A stretch of DNA of 15,636 bases from CAZMVU01 sp964569295 (GCA_964569295.1 CAZMVU010000109.1:1-15636); one strand, 5' to 3'; positions 1 to 6,796 are shown, counted from the stretch's first letter. Notes: generated by a model not told the origin, from the letters alone. Numbers and translations are program-made.

Positions 1-94
1 CGGCTCGCGGGGACGCTCGCCCTCCCTGGGGACGCGCGCCCTCCCGTTCGTGCGCCATGGTTCAGTTCCGGCTCGCGGGGACGCGCGCCCCTCG
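1..94. repeat. GC-rich short direct repeats at left end
   Basis: Three related units lie here. Positions 9-26 and 28-45 are near-identical 18-mers of the form GGGGACGCKCGCCCTCCC, set 19 bp apart. A longer unit starting CGGCTCGCGGGGACGC occurs at 1-22 and again at 69-90, differing at one base. An inverted copy of the longer unit, 20 of 22 positions identical, sits at 15374-15395 near the other end of the window. No reading frame here looks like protein. This resembles a dispersed intergenic repeat family rather than a CRISPR, because there are too few units and no regular spacers. Function unknown. Confidence 0.6.
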
Positions 95-109
95 AGACCT
101 CAGTGCCTT

Positions 110-132
110 GGGTTGTGGACGCAGCCCACGTT
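110..132. repeat. Palindromic intergenic repeat, copy 1
   Basis: GGGTTGTGGACGCAGCCC (110-127) followed by ACGTT. The arms GGGTTGTG and CGCAGCCC can pair if G-U pairs are allowed, giving a small stem. A second copy at 15532-15554 matches at 21 of 23 positions in the same orientation. One difference (T to C at the seventh base) keeps the stem paired, swapping a G-U-type pair for a G-C pair. Two copies in intergenic ends of one 15.6-kb window suggest a REP-like dispersed element. Confidence 0.55.
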
Positions 133-166
133 AATTCATGCTCTGCCTCCGAAATACCGGTTTGCG

Positions 167-218
167 TTATCCACTGGTTATCCACCGTTTTCCACCGTTT
201 TTCCCCTGGTTATCCACA
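167..218 (+). promoter_or_regulatory. Cluster of DnaA-box-like sites upstream of nrdD
   Basis: TTATCCACT (167-175), TTATCCACC (178-186) and TTATCCACA (210-218) lie on the same strand, with a weaker TTTTCCACC at 188-196. The third matches the classical DnaA box TTATNCACA exactly. A perfect 10-bp tandem TCCACCGTTT (181-190, 191-200) spans part of the cluster. In E. coli the nrdAB promoter is known to carry DnaA boxes linking dNTP synthesis to replication, so a regulatory role at this anaerobic nrd promoter is a reasonable inference. The third box overlaps the first NrdR-type site. A replication origin is the alternative, but no dnaA, dnaN or other origin-linked gene is present. Confidence 0.55.
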
Positions 219-229
219 ATATATTGTAT
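214..229 (+). promoter_or_regulatory. NrdR box 1 (upstream)
   Basis: CCACAATATATTGTAT closely matches the NrdR consensus ACACWATATATWGTGT, with the core CACAATATATTGT intact and nearly palindromic. NrdR is the Zn-finger/ATP-cone repressor of ribonucleotide reductase genes and binds paired boxes about 31-32 bp apart. The partner box begins exactly 31 bp downstream, and the site lies upstream of nrdD, both as expected. It overlaps the exact DnaA box at 210-218. Confidence 0.75.
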
Positions 230-244
230 CATTTTTGGGAAATG

Positions 245-260
245 CCACTTGACATGGTGG
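245..260 (+). promoter_or_regulatory. NrdR box 2 (degenerate, overlaps -35)
   Basis: CCACTTGACATGGTGG keeps the outer CCAC...GTGG arms of an NrdR box while its centre is replaced by the -35 hexamer TTGACA of the nrdD promoter. Its start is 31 bp from that of box 1, three helical turns, which is the known NrdR pair spacing. A repressor bound here would block the -35 directly. The core is degenerate, so the call rests on spacing, arms and location. Confidence 0.6.
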
Positions 261-277
261 TCAATCCGGCATAAGAT
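249..277 (+). promoter_or_regulatory. Sigma-70 type promoter of nrdD-nrdG
   Basis: A consensus -35 TTGACA (249-254) is followed after 17 bp by TAAGAT (272-277), a good -10. Transcription would start near 284, leaving a leader of about 200 nt before the nrdD start at 488. The -35 is inside the second NrdR-type box, so regulation by repression is expected. Confidence 0.75.
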
Positions 278-282
278 GGCTT

Positions 283-320
283 TGTGGCGGGTGTGGTCCG
301 GGGAGGGCCATGCCGCCACA
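283..320 (+). promoter_or_regulatory. Stable hairpin at the 5' end of the nrdD leader
   Basis: TGTGGCGG (283-290) pairs with CCGCCACA (313-320), eight perfect pairs. Inside it TGGTCC (294-299) pairs with GGGCCA (305-310) around a 5-nt loop. The structure begins at the predicted transcription start. A 5'-terminal stem of this kind often protects an mRNA. It could also be part of a larger regulatory fold in the 200-nt leader, but I recognise no known riboswitch there. Confidence 0.5.
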
Positions 321-487
321 CGCGGCGTCGGAGGAGGCATCGGGAGGGCAGTTTAAGGGTAGCGAGAGGGAGGCGTTCGCGTGCCGGGGGGATGACGGGT
401 TGCGCGGACGGCATCCGGGCGGGCAACTGGCGGCAGCATTATGGGGGTGCGCCGCTCGGCCCAACACGAAAGGGAGCGCAACAGTTC

Positions 488-2617
488 ATGGAAGCACCGG
501 CCCACCATCCACAGGCAGTATTCACCGCCATCCGCAAACGCGATGGACGGGAGGCGCCGTTCGACGCGGCGAAGATCACCAAGGCCATCGCCAAGGCCGG
601 CGAGGCCACCGGCGAGTTTGGGGAAGACGCCGCGCGGCAGCTCACCATCCGGGTGTTGACATTGACCCAGTCGATGCCCTTCGACGGGGTGCCGGCGGTC
701 GAGGACATCCAGGACCTGGTGGAGGAGGTGCTCCTCATGTCGCCGTTCAAGAAGACGGCGAAGGCCTACATTATCTACCGGGACCAGCACGCGCGCATCC
801 GTGACATGGTGCAGAAGGCGGATGTGGATCTGGTGGATCGCTACCTCGAGAAACTCGACTGGCAGGTGCATGAAAACAGCAACATGGCCTACTCGCTGCA
901 GGGGCTCAACAACTACGTGAGCAGCGAGATCAGCAAGATTTACTGGCTCAACAAGATTTATGCGCCCGAAGTGCGCGCGGCGCACGTGAACGGCGACTTG
1001 CACGTGCATGATCTCGGCCTGCTCTCGGTGTACTGCGTGGGGTGGGACCTGCGCGACCTCCTGCTGGTGGGCTTCACCGGCGCGCCCGGCAAGGCGGAAA
1101 GCGGGCCGGCCCGACACTTCCGCTCGGCACTCGGGCAGATCGTCAACTTCTTCTACACGCTCCAGGGCGAGGCCGCGGGCGCCCAGGCCTTCAGCAACAT
1201 GGACACCTGCCTCGCGCCCTTCATCCGCTACGACGCCCTGTCGTACACGGAAGTGAAACAGGCCTTGCAGGAGTTCGTGTTCAACCTGAACGTGGCCACC
1301 CGGGTCGGTTTCCAAACCCCCTTCACGAACGTAACCATGGACCTGCAACCGCCGAAGAACATCGCCGGGGAGAACGTCGTCATCGGCGGGGAGGTGAAAC
1401 CGGAGAAGTACGGCGACTTCGCGGAAGAAATGGCAACCTTCAACGCGGCCTTCCTCGAGGTGCTCTCCGAGGGCGATGCGAAGGGCCGGGTGTTCAGCTT
1501 TCCCATCCCGACCTACAACATTACGGCGGACTTCGACTGGGACGCGCCGGGCCTCGAACGGTTGTGGGAAGTGACGGCGAAATACGGCATCCCCTATTTC
1601 GCGAACTTTGTGAACAGCGACATGTCGCCGGACGACGCGCGATCGATGTGCTGCCGGCTGCGGCTCGACACGCGGGAACTCGAGAAACGCGGTGGCGGCC
1701 TTTTCGGTGCGAACCCGCTGACAGGGAGTATCGGCGTGGTGACGATGAACATGCCGCGCCTCGGCCACACGGCCACGGATGAGCAGGACTTTCTCGCAAA
1801 GCTGGACGGGCTCATGGACCTCGCGCGCAACAGCCTCGAGACAAAGCGCAAGGTGCTCGAAGGGCTCACCGACAAGCGCCTGTACCCCTACACCCGCCAC
1901 TACCTGCGCGCGGTAAAAGAGCGCCATGGCTGCTACTGGTTCAACCACTTCTCGACCATCGGCCTGCTGGGCATGAATGAGGCCTGTGTGAACCTCATCG
2001 GGAAGGACATCGGCTCGCCGGAAGGAACCGCTTTTGCGGAGCGTGTACTCGATCACATGCGCGCGCGGCTCACCGAATACCAGGAAGAGACCGGCCACCA
2101 GTACAACCTCGAGGCAACACCGGCCGAAGGCACGACCTACCGCTTCGCCCGGCTTGACCGCGAACGCTACCCGGGCATCCGCTTCGCCAATCAGCCGGAG
2201 GTCGAGGCCGGCACGGAACCGTTTTACACCAACTCGACGCAGCTACCCGTCAACTACTGCGACGATGTGTTCCACGTGCTCGATCTGCAGGACGGCCTGC
2301 AAGCACGCTACACGGGCGGCACCGTGCTGCATGTGTTCCTGGGCGAGGCCGTGGCGAACCCCGAGGCGGTGAAGACCTTCGTCAAGCGGGTGTGCGAAAG
2401 CTATACGCTGCCCTACTTTACCGTGTCTCCCAGCTTCTCCGTGTGCCCGGGCCACGGCTACCTGCGCGGCGAACAAAGCACCTGCCCACAATGCGGCGCG
2501 GCAACCGAAGTGTACGCCCGCATCGTGGGCTATCTGCGTCCTGTCAACCAGTGGAACGACGGCAAACGCGCGGAATTCGATCTGCGCAGCCGCTTCAGCA
2601 TCGAAAGCAGCCTATGA
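488..2617 (+). CDS. nrdD: Anaerobic (class III) ribonucleoside-triphosphate reductase
   Basis: Cytoplasmic glycyl-radical enzyme that reduces ribonucleoside triphosphates to deoxy forms without oxygen. The protein is 709 aa. An N-terminal ATP-cone (about residues 11-102, starting AIRKRDGREAPFD) is the allosteric site. Catalytic-domain signatures include YCVGWDLRDLLLVGF, MCCRLRLD and GGGLFGANPLTGSIGVVTMN. The C terminus has a Zn-site motif Cys653-x2-His656 ... Cys666-x2-Cys669, then RIVGYLRPVNQWNDGK carrying the predicted radical Gly681. This C-x2-H/C-x2-C form is the one I recall from the Thermotoga-type branch. The ATG at 488 is chosen because GAAAGGGAG lies about 12 nt upstream and the ATP-cone begins right after it. 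The frame stays open upstream to a GTG at 284, but that stretch is arginine-rich and not protein-like. The stop overlaps the nrdG start (ATGA). Confidence 0.97.
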   Translation: MEAPAHHPQAVFTAIRKRDGREAPFDAAKITKAIAKAGEATGEFGEDAARQLTIRVLTLTQSMPFDGVPAVEDIQDLVEEVLLMSPFKKTAKAYIIYRDQHARIRDMVQKADVDLVDRYLEKLDWQVHENSNMAYSLQGLNNYVSSEISKIYWLNKIYAPEVRAAHVNGDLHVHDLGLLSVYCVGWDLRDLLLVGFTGAPGKAESGPARHFRSALGQIVNFFYTLQGEAAGAQAFSNMDTCLAPFIRYDALSYTEVKQALQEFVFNLNVATRVGFQTPFTNVTMDLQPPKNIAGENVVIGGEVKPEKYGDFAEEMATFNAAFLEVLSEGDAKGRVFSFPIPTYNITADFDWDAPGLERLWEVTAKYGIPYFANFVNSDMSPDDARSMCCRLRLDTRELEKRGGGLFGANPLTGSIGVVTMNMPRLGHTATDEQDFLAKLDGLMDLARNSLETKRKVLEGLTDKRLYPYTRHYLRAVKERHGCYWFNHFSTIGLLGMNEACVNLIGKDIGSPEGTAFAERVLDHMRARLTEYQEETGHQYNLEATPAEGTTYRFARLDRERYPGIRFANQPEVEAGTEPFYTNSTQLPVNYCDDVFHVLDLQDGLQARYTGGTVLHVFLGEAVANPEAVKTFVKRVCESYTLPYFTVSPSFSVCPGHGYLRGEQSTCPQCGAATEVYARIVGYLRPVNQWNDGKRAEFDLRSRFSIESSL

Positions 2618-3225
2618 TCTTCGGCGGTCTCCAGCCATTCACACTCACCGACTTCCCGGGCCGGGTGGCCGCGATCGCCTTTACCCAGGGGTGCAATTTC
2701 CGGTGCCCCTGGTGCCACAATGGCGGTCTGTGGGAGTCTTCCGAGGACACCTTCTATGAGGATACCGTGCTCGATTTCCTCGGAAGCCGGCAGGGCAAAC
2801 TCGACGGTCTCGTCGTTACCGGCGGCGAGCCGACCATTCAGCCGGATCTGCCGGATTTCCTCGGGAAAGTAAAGGCGCTCGGCTTCGCTGTCAAGCTCGA
2901 CACGAACGGGAGTTGCGCCGGCATGGTCCGCCACCTTCTGCATGAAGGGCTCGTGGATTACATCGCCATGGACGTGAAAGCGCCCTTCGAGAAGTACGGC
3001 CTGCTTGCGGGCGTACCCGCTCCCGTAGACGCCATCAAAGAAAGTATCCACACCATCGCCCGGAGCGGTGTCGCATATGAATTCCGCACCACGTGCGTCA
3101 CCCCATTGCTGGATGCCGCCGACCTGCGCGCCATCCGCGCCCTCCTGCCCGACGGCGCCCCGTGGCAAAAGCAGCCGTTTCGTCCGCCACTGGCCCACGA
3201 CCCAGCCTTGCGGGTCGGCATGTAA
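2614..3225 (+). CDS. nrdG: Anaerobic RNR activating protein (radical SAM)
   Basis: Radical-SAM activase that installs the glycyl radical on NrdD. The 203-aa protein carries the cluster motif Cys27-x3-Cys31-x2-Cys34 (GCNFRCPWCHN), the SAM-contact motif GGEPT, and FPGRVAAIAFTQGCNF at the start, typical of the NrdG2-like branch often annotated as TIGR02495. The C terminus WQKQPFRPPLAHDPAL resembles the QPFRP...DP ending of that family, so the gene looks complete. The start ATG overlaps the nrdD stop by 4 nt, implying translational coupling and matched synthesis of enzyme and activase. The next gene is convergent after 86 bp. A GC hairpin (CAGCGC/GCGCTG, 3233-3246) lies in that gap without a T-run. 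Confidence 0.95.
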   Translation: MIFGGLQPFTLTDFPGRVAAIAFTQGCNFRCPWCHNGGLWESSEDTFYEDTVLDFLGSRQGKLDGLVVTGGEPTIQPDLPDFLGKVKALGFAVKLDTNGSCAGMVRHLLHEGLVDYIAMDVKAPFEKYGLLAGVPAPVDAIKESIHTIARSGVAYEFRTTCVTPLLDAADLRAIRALLPDGAPWQKQPFRPPLAHDPALRVGM

Positions 3226-3311
3226 GCGGGCGCAGCGCACGCGCTGTTGCCGCAGCGGATATCTGAGAAGTGCGTTTCGAGATGGGAGCCACTGGCCCCG
3301 GTCAACACGCA

Positions 3312-4340
3312 CTACTTCCGCTGCGCCGGCGGCTGCGGCAATTTGCCGGACATAAGCAGGCCAATAGGGCGCACCGTCTCGAAGTACATGAGGAAGATGC
3401 GGATCGTCGCCGCGATGGGTACCGCGAGCACCATGCCGGCCGGCCCCCACAACAACCCCCAGAACGACAGCGACATCAGCACGGTCACCGGGTGAAGCTC
3501 GAGCCCTTCTCCCACAAACTGCGGTTCGAGTACGTTACCGATGAACATCTGTACGGAACCCGGCAAAATGACTACCATAGCGATCATCATATAATCGCCC
3601 TCAAATTGCGCAATCGCCATAGGCAGCGGCAGCAGGGTCGCCACCATGCTGCCCAGGCTGGGAATGAAATTGAGCAAAAAGGCCGACAAGCCGAATACCA
3701 TCGCCATTTCCAGCCCGAGCAGGCTCAAGATACCCCAGGTGAGCAGGCCGGTCATGAGCGACATGGTCACTTTCAAGTTGATGTAGCGCCGAATGCGCCG
3801 GTCTATTTCCGAGTAAAAGCCGGTGCGGATGGCACGCGGATTGCGCCCGGCCAGCAAGAACATGACAAAGATAAAGACCAAGACCGCCGAAGGTGTGAGC
3901 GTGGCCGCCGTACTGAAGGTCATCCGCAATGCACTCATAAGCTGTTGCCGCAGCGCGTTGGTCAGTTCATCCGGGGTCTCTACAAGCCCATGCCGCTGAA
4001 GATAGTCCGTGGCCTGTTCGAGCAAGGACACAAAACTATCGCTGTACTGACGCCCCGTATTCACCATATTGTCCAACGCTGCCACGAAAAACATCCCGAT
4101 CAACGTGATAACCGTCAACACCACAATCAACGCCGCCGCCACCGCCAGAATGTGCGGAAAGCGGTAACGAAGAATCAGGTGGTCCATCAGCGGCGCAACC
4201 ATGGACATGATAAAGACCGCGATCACAAAGGGAACCGCCACTATGCGCACATAGTACAGCGCCATGGCGCAGGCAATGGTGGCGATGATTATCAGGCTGA
4301 TGGTTCGCAACCATTCTCGTTCGACGTTCTCTTCAGCCAT
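3312..4340 (-). CDS. AI-2E family transporter (PerM/YdiK-like membrane protein)
   Basis: Integral membrane protein of 342 aa, normal for the AI-2E/UPF0118 family. Hydrophobic segments are visible at about residues 12-30, 32-50, 63-89, 147-164, 193-214, 216-245, 250-270 and 285-318, with a polar stretch at about 90-145 between the third and fourth. Family signatures are FLLNFIPSLGS (about 221-231) and the block LELHPVTVLMSLSFWGLLWG with MVLAVP after it (about 280-308). Members have been linked to AI-2 export or Na+/H+ antiport, so the substrate cannot be read from sequence. A clear AAAGGAG (4350-4356) sits 9 nt from the ATG. The gene is single, convergent with nrdG and divergent from hemE. No strong promoter was identified upstream. 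Confidence 0.92.
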   Translation of the reverse strand: MAEENVEREWLRTISLIIIATIACAMALYYVRIVAVPFVIAVFIMSMVAPLMDHLILRYRFPHILAVAAALIVVLTVITLIGMFFVAALDNMVNTGRQYSDSFVSLLEQATDYLQRHGLVETPDELTNALRQQLMSALRMTFSTAATLTPSAVLVFIFVMFLLAGRNPRAIRTGFYSEIDRRIRRYINLKVTMSLMTGLLTWGILSLLGLEMAMVFGLSAFLLNFIPSLGSMVATLLPLPMAIAQFEGDYMMIAMVVILPGSVQMFIGNVLEPQFVGEGLELHPVTVLMSLSFWGLLWGPAGMVLAVPIAATIRIFLMYFETVRPIGLLMSGKLPQPPAQRK

Positions 4341-4495
4341 AAAGCGCTTCTCCTTTGTTGGAAATCAGCCTAGCGCCCCGCGCGGCGCTTTCTCAAGCAC
4401 ATCGCCCTTTACCTGTGCAACACTGCAAACACGCGGCGCGGCATGCCACGGCTGACAAGCCGGCACGCACAGCATCGCCGGCGGTCCCCGTGCTC

Positions 4496-4525
4496 TTGAA
4501 CCCCTATGGGGCACTCGGCTATGGT
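4496..4525 (+). promoter_or_regulatory. Candidate promoter of hemE
   Basis: TTGAAC (4496-4501) and TATGGT (4520-4525) are separated by 18 bp, placing a start near 4532 and leaving a short leader with GGAGG. The spacer contains a perfect palindrome CCCCTATGGGG (4501-4511), which could be an operator. The -10 is imperfect, so this is a moderate-confidence prediction. Confidence 0.4.
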
Positions 4526-4552
4526 CGGCGCACGATTCCGGAGGTCCCTGCC

Positions 4553-5599
4553 ATGCCCCAGTCCCATGATGAGAATGGCTGCCTGTTCCTGCGCGCCGCG
4601 CGCGGAGAACGCACCGAGCGTACGCCCGTCTGGCTCATGCGCCAGGCCGGGCGCACTGACCCCGCCTATAACCGGCTGAAAGCAGAAGCGGACCTGCCCC
4701 TCGAGAAACTCTTCCGCCATCCGGCTTATGCCGCCGAAATCTCCTTGCTGCCGCGCCGCTTTGGCGTCGATGCTATTATTATCTTTCAGGACATTCTGAC
4801 CATCCTCAGCGCCATGGGGGCGCCCTTCGTTTTCCGGCCGGGGCCGGAGCTCGCACAGCCCGCACCGCCCGAAGAACTGGCCCAACGGTTGCACGGCATC
4901 GAACCGCCAAAGGACCTCGCGTTCGTCGGCGAAACCTTCCAGCGCATCCATGCAACCATCGAGGGCGCCCTGCCCGTGCTCGGTTTCGCCGGCGCGCCGC
5001 TCACACTTCTGGTATTCCTCGCCGAAGGAAAAAGTTTCGGCAGCCAAGCGCCCGCCACCCAGGATTTTCTCCGGCGCGAACCGGAAACCGCGCACCGTTT
5101 GCTCGATTTGCTCACCGAAGCCACTATCGCCTATCTCCGCTACCAGATCGCGGCCGGCGCCGCCGCAGTCCAACTCTTCGAGTCCGCCGCTTTTCTGTTC
5201 GACCGCAATACCTATACGCAATTTGCGCTGCCCGCACAACGGCGCATTTTCAGCGCGCTCAAAGGAACCGCGCCCACCATACACTTCGCGCGCGGCCTCG
5301 CCGATCTCGATCTGCTCGATCACCCGTGCGCCGATATCATCAGCCTGCCGGCGGGGGTTTCCATTGCCGGGGCGCGCGCGGCCCTGGGCGACAACGCCGT
5401 GCTCCAAGGCAACCTCGGCAACGAACTGCTGGCGCACGGCACGTGGCCGGAAATCGAGGCGGCGGCCGTCGCGTGCCTCGAGCAGGGCGCGCACGAGGGA
5501 CACATCTTCAACTTGAGCCATGGCCTCCTGCGGGACACCCCCTTCGAGCATGTTACCCGCCTGGTGCAGCTTGTCCGGGACTACCGTATCGAAGCATAG
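4553..5599 (+). CDS. hemE: Uroporphyrinogen decarboxylase, divergent
   Basis: Cytoplasmic enzyme that decarboxylates uroporphyrinogen III to coproporphyrinogen III in haem synthesis. At 348 aa the length is normal. TPVWLMRQAGR (residues 24-34) gives the two substrate-binding arginines (human Arg37/Arg41), FQDIL gives Asp80 (human Asp86), and NLSHG near residue 323 gives the C-terminal His (human His339). Several usually fixed positions differ: RTDPAY replaces RYLPEY, Phe155 stands where human UROD has Tyr164, QLFESAAF replaces QLFDSWAG, QGNLG replaces QGNLD, and NLSHG replaces NLGHG. I see no Zn-ligand pattern of the MtaA/CmuA methyltransferase branch, so HemE is preferred. GGAGG at 4540-4544, 8 nt upstream, supports the ATG at 4553. 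No other haem gene is nearby. Confidence 0.88.
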   Translation: MPQSHDENGCLFLRAARGERTERTPVWLMRQAGRTDPAYNRLKAEADLPLEKLFRHPAYAAEISLLPRRFGVDAIIIFQDILTILSAMGAPFVFRPGPELAQPAPPEELAQRLHGIEPPKDLAFVGETFQRIHATIEGALPVLGFAGAPLTLLVFLAEGKSFGSQAPATQDFLRREPETAHRLLDLLTEATIAYLRYQIAAGAAAVQLFESAAFLFDRNTYTQFALPAQRRIFSALKGTAPTIHFARGLADLDLLDHPCADIISLPAGVSIAGARAALGDNAVLQGNLGNELLAHGTWPEIEAAAVACLEQGAHEGHIFNLSHGLLRDTPFEHVTRLVQLVRDYRIEA

Positions 5600-5610
5600 G
5601 CTGCGGGATC

Positions 5611-5643
5611 TTGTTGGGCAAAGCCCGGACAACTTGCTATACT
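5611..5643 (+). promoter_or_regulatory. Extended -10 promoter with internal palindrome
   Basis: TGCTATACT (5635-5643) is an extended -10 with hexamer TATACT at 5638-5643. TTGGGC (5614-5619) lies 18 bp upstream as a weak -35. An imperfect inverted repeat spans 5611-5632, with outer arms TTGT and ACAA and an inner GGGC-AAA-GCCC stem. It covers the -35 and spacer, so it is a candidate operator. It could also act as a modest hemE terminator stem, but no T-run follows. Bases 5637-5658 recur, slightly changed, at 15330-15350. Confidence 0.5.
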
Positions 5644-5707
5644 TGGCCCCATCCTCATGTAAAAGACGCCAAACATCGCAAAGCGCACACCAAAGGAGGG
5701 GAATCCA

Positions 5708-6754
5708 ATGGCGAAAGTAGGGTACGGCATTATCGGCTGCGGGAATATCGGTCCCGTCCACGCCGCCGCCATCGACGCCGTGAAAGGCGCCGAACTCAAA
5801 GCCGTGTCGGATGTTGTCGAGGCGAGCGCGAAGAAACTCGCTGACCAGTATGGCGCCGACACCTACACCGACTACAAGAAAATGCTCGAGCGTGACGACA
5901 TACAGGCCGTGTGCCTGTGTGTGCCCAGCGGCCTGCGCGCCGAAATCGCCGAGGATATCGCCGCGGCCGGCAAGCATCTCCTTTCCGAGAAGCCGCTCGA
6001 GGTAACCTCCGCGCGTATAGACCGAATCATCAAGGCGACCGAGAAGCACAAGGTGCTGCTTGGCTGTATCTTTCAGAGCCGCTTTGCCTCCGGTTCCCAG
6101 CAGATCAAGAGAGCGATCGACCAGGGGCGCTTCGGCAAACTCGTGCTCGGCAATGCCTACATCAAATGGTACCGCTCGCCCGAATACTACGCCAGCGGCG
6201 CCTGGCGCGGCACCCGCAAGCTCGACGGCGGCGGCGCCCTCATGAACCAGGGCATCCACCAGATCGATCTCCTCGTCTGGCTCATGGGCCCAGTCAAGCA
6301 ACTCTGGGCGCAAACCACCTGCATCGCCCACGAAGGCCTCGAGGTCGAGGATCTCGCCACCGCCAATCTCGAATTCGAGAACGGCGCCTTCGGCACCATC
6401 GAGGGCAGCACCGCCATTTGGCCGGGCCAACCCGCGCGCGTCGATATTCATGGCACCGACGGCGGCGCCTGGCTGCAGGACGGCGACATCAGCTATTGGA
6501 AATTCAAGAAGCGCCGCGCCATCGACAAGAAGATCGAAGACGATATGAGCAAAGAATCCGAGCTGGGCTCCGGCGCCGCCGATCCCCTCGCCGCACTCAA
6601 GATCGAGGGGCACCGCCGCCAGATAGAAGACTTTACCAAGGCAATCCAGCAGGGCCGCGAGCCCCAGGTGCCTGGCCGCGAAGGCCGTGTCGCGGTCGCG
6701 GTCATCGAGAAAATCTATCAGTCTGCCAAGACCGGCAAGGTGGTGAAGTTCTAA
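5708..6754 (+). CDS. Gfo/Idh/MocA family oxidoreductase (first of two)
   Basis: Probable NAD(P)-dependent dehydrogenase acting on a sugar, inositol or related polyol; the substrate cannot be inferred. The 348-aa protein has an N-terminal Rossmann motif GCGNIG (residues 10-15), the family EKP motif (Glu94-Lys95-Pro96) with the catalytic lysine, and KLDGGGALMNQGIHQIDLL (about 171-189) with Asp173, His184 and Asp187, the usual second catalytic block. AAAGGAGG at 5692-5699 lies 8 nt from the ATG, a strong ribosome site. A separate promoter precedes it, so it need not be co-transcribed with hemE. Another, more divergent family member follows 141 bp downstream on the same strand. No sugar transporter or regulator is next to them. 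Confidence 0.93.
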   Translation: MAKVGYGIIGCGNIGPVHAAAIDAVKGAELKAVSDVVEASAKKLADQYGADTYTDYKKMLERDDIQAVCLCVPSGLRAEIAEDIAAAGKHLLSEKPLEVTSARIDRIIKATEKHKVLLGCIFQSRFASGSQQIKRAIDQGRFGKLVLGNAYIKWYRSPEYYASGAWRGTRKLDGGGALMNQGIHQIDLLVWLMGPVKQLWAQTTCIAHEGLEVEDLATANLEFENGAFGTIEGSTAIWPGQPARVDIHGTDGGAWLQDGDISYWKFKKRRAIDKKIEDDMSKESELGSGAADPLAALKIEGHRRQIEDFTKAIQQGREPQVPGREGRVAVAVIEKIYQSAKTGKVVKF

Positions 6755-6758
6755 GACA

Positions 6759-6796
6759 AACACGTGTTGTGGCCGGTCTCCCGGCCGATCGCTTTT
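6759..6796 (+). terminator. Palindrome and terminator-like hairpin between the oxidoreductases
   Basis: The gap after the first oxidoreductase starts with a perfect 10-bp palindrome AACACGTGTT (6759-6768), possibly a regulator site. GGCCGG (6771-6776), TCTC loop and CCGGCC (6781-6786) then form a strong GC hairpin. A run of four T follows at 6793-6796, six bases past the stem, so it is a weak intrinsic terminator or an intercistronic stabiliser. I see no convincing promoter in the rest of the 141-bp gap. Confidence 0.4.

Noticed and set aside
9..45. Possible CRISPR array
   Set aside because: There are only two 18-bp units one base apart, with no spacers and no cas genes in the window.
284..487. 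In-frame GTG-initiated 68-residue N-terminal extension of NrdD, possibly leaderless because the predicted transcript starts at 284
   Set aside because: The stretch is arginine- and glycine-rich and unlike any NrdD N terminus, it contains the leader hairpin, and a ribosome site plus the ATP-cone support the ATG at 488.
321..487. Cobalamin riboswitch in the nrdD leader (a GGCAACTGG stretch recalls part of that fold)
   Set aside because: The B12-box and the other conserved blocks are absent or in the wrong order, and class III RNR does not use cobalamin.
353..2098. Long minus-strand open frame opposite nrdD
   Set aside because: The composition is typical of the antisense of a GC-rich gene, no family motif appears, and the plus strand clearly encodes NrdD.
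3233..3246. Hairpin CAGCGC-AC-GCGCTG as terminator between nrdG and the AI-2E gene
   Set aside because: The stem is short with a two-base loop and no T-run on either strand. It may contribute but cannot be called a terminator.
4372..4391. AGCGCC/GGCGCT hairpin followed by TTT as a terminator
   Set aside because: No plus-strand gene precedes it, and on the other strand it lies upstream of the AI-2E gene. The stem is short and the T-run weak.
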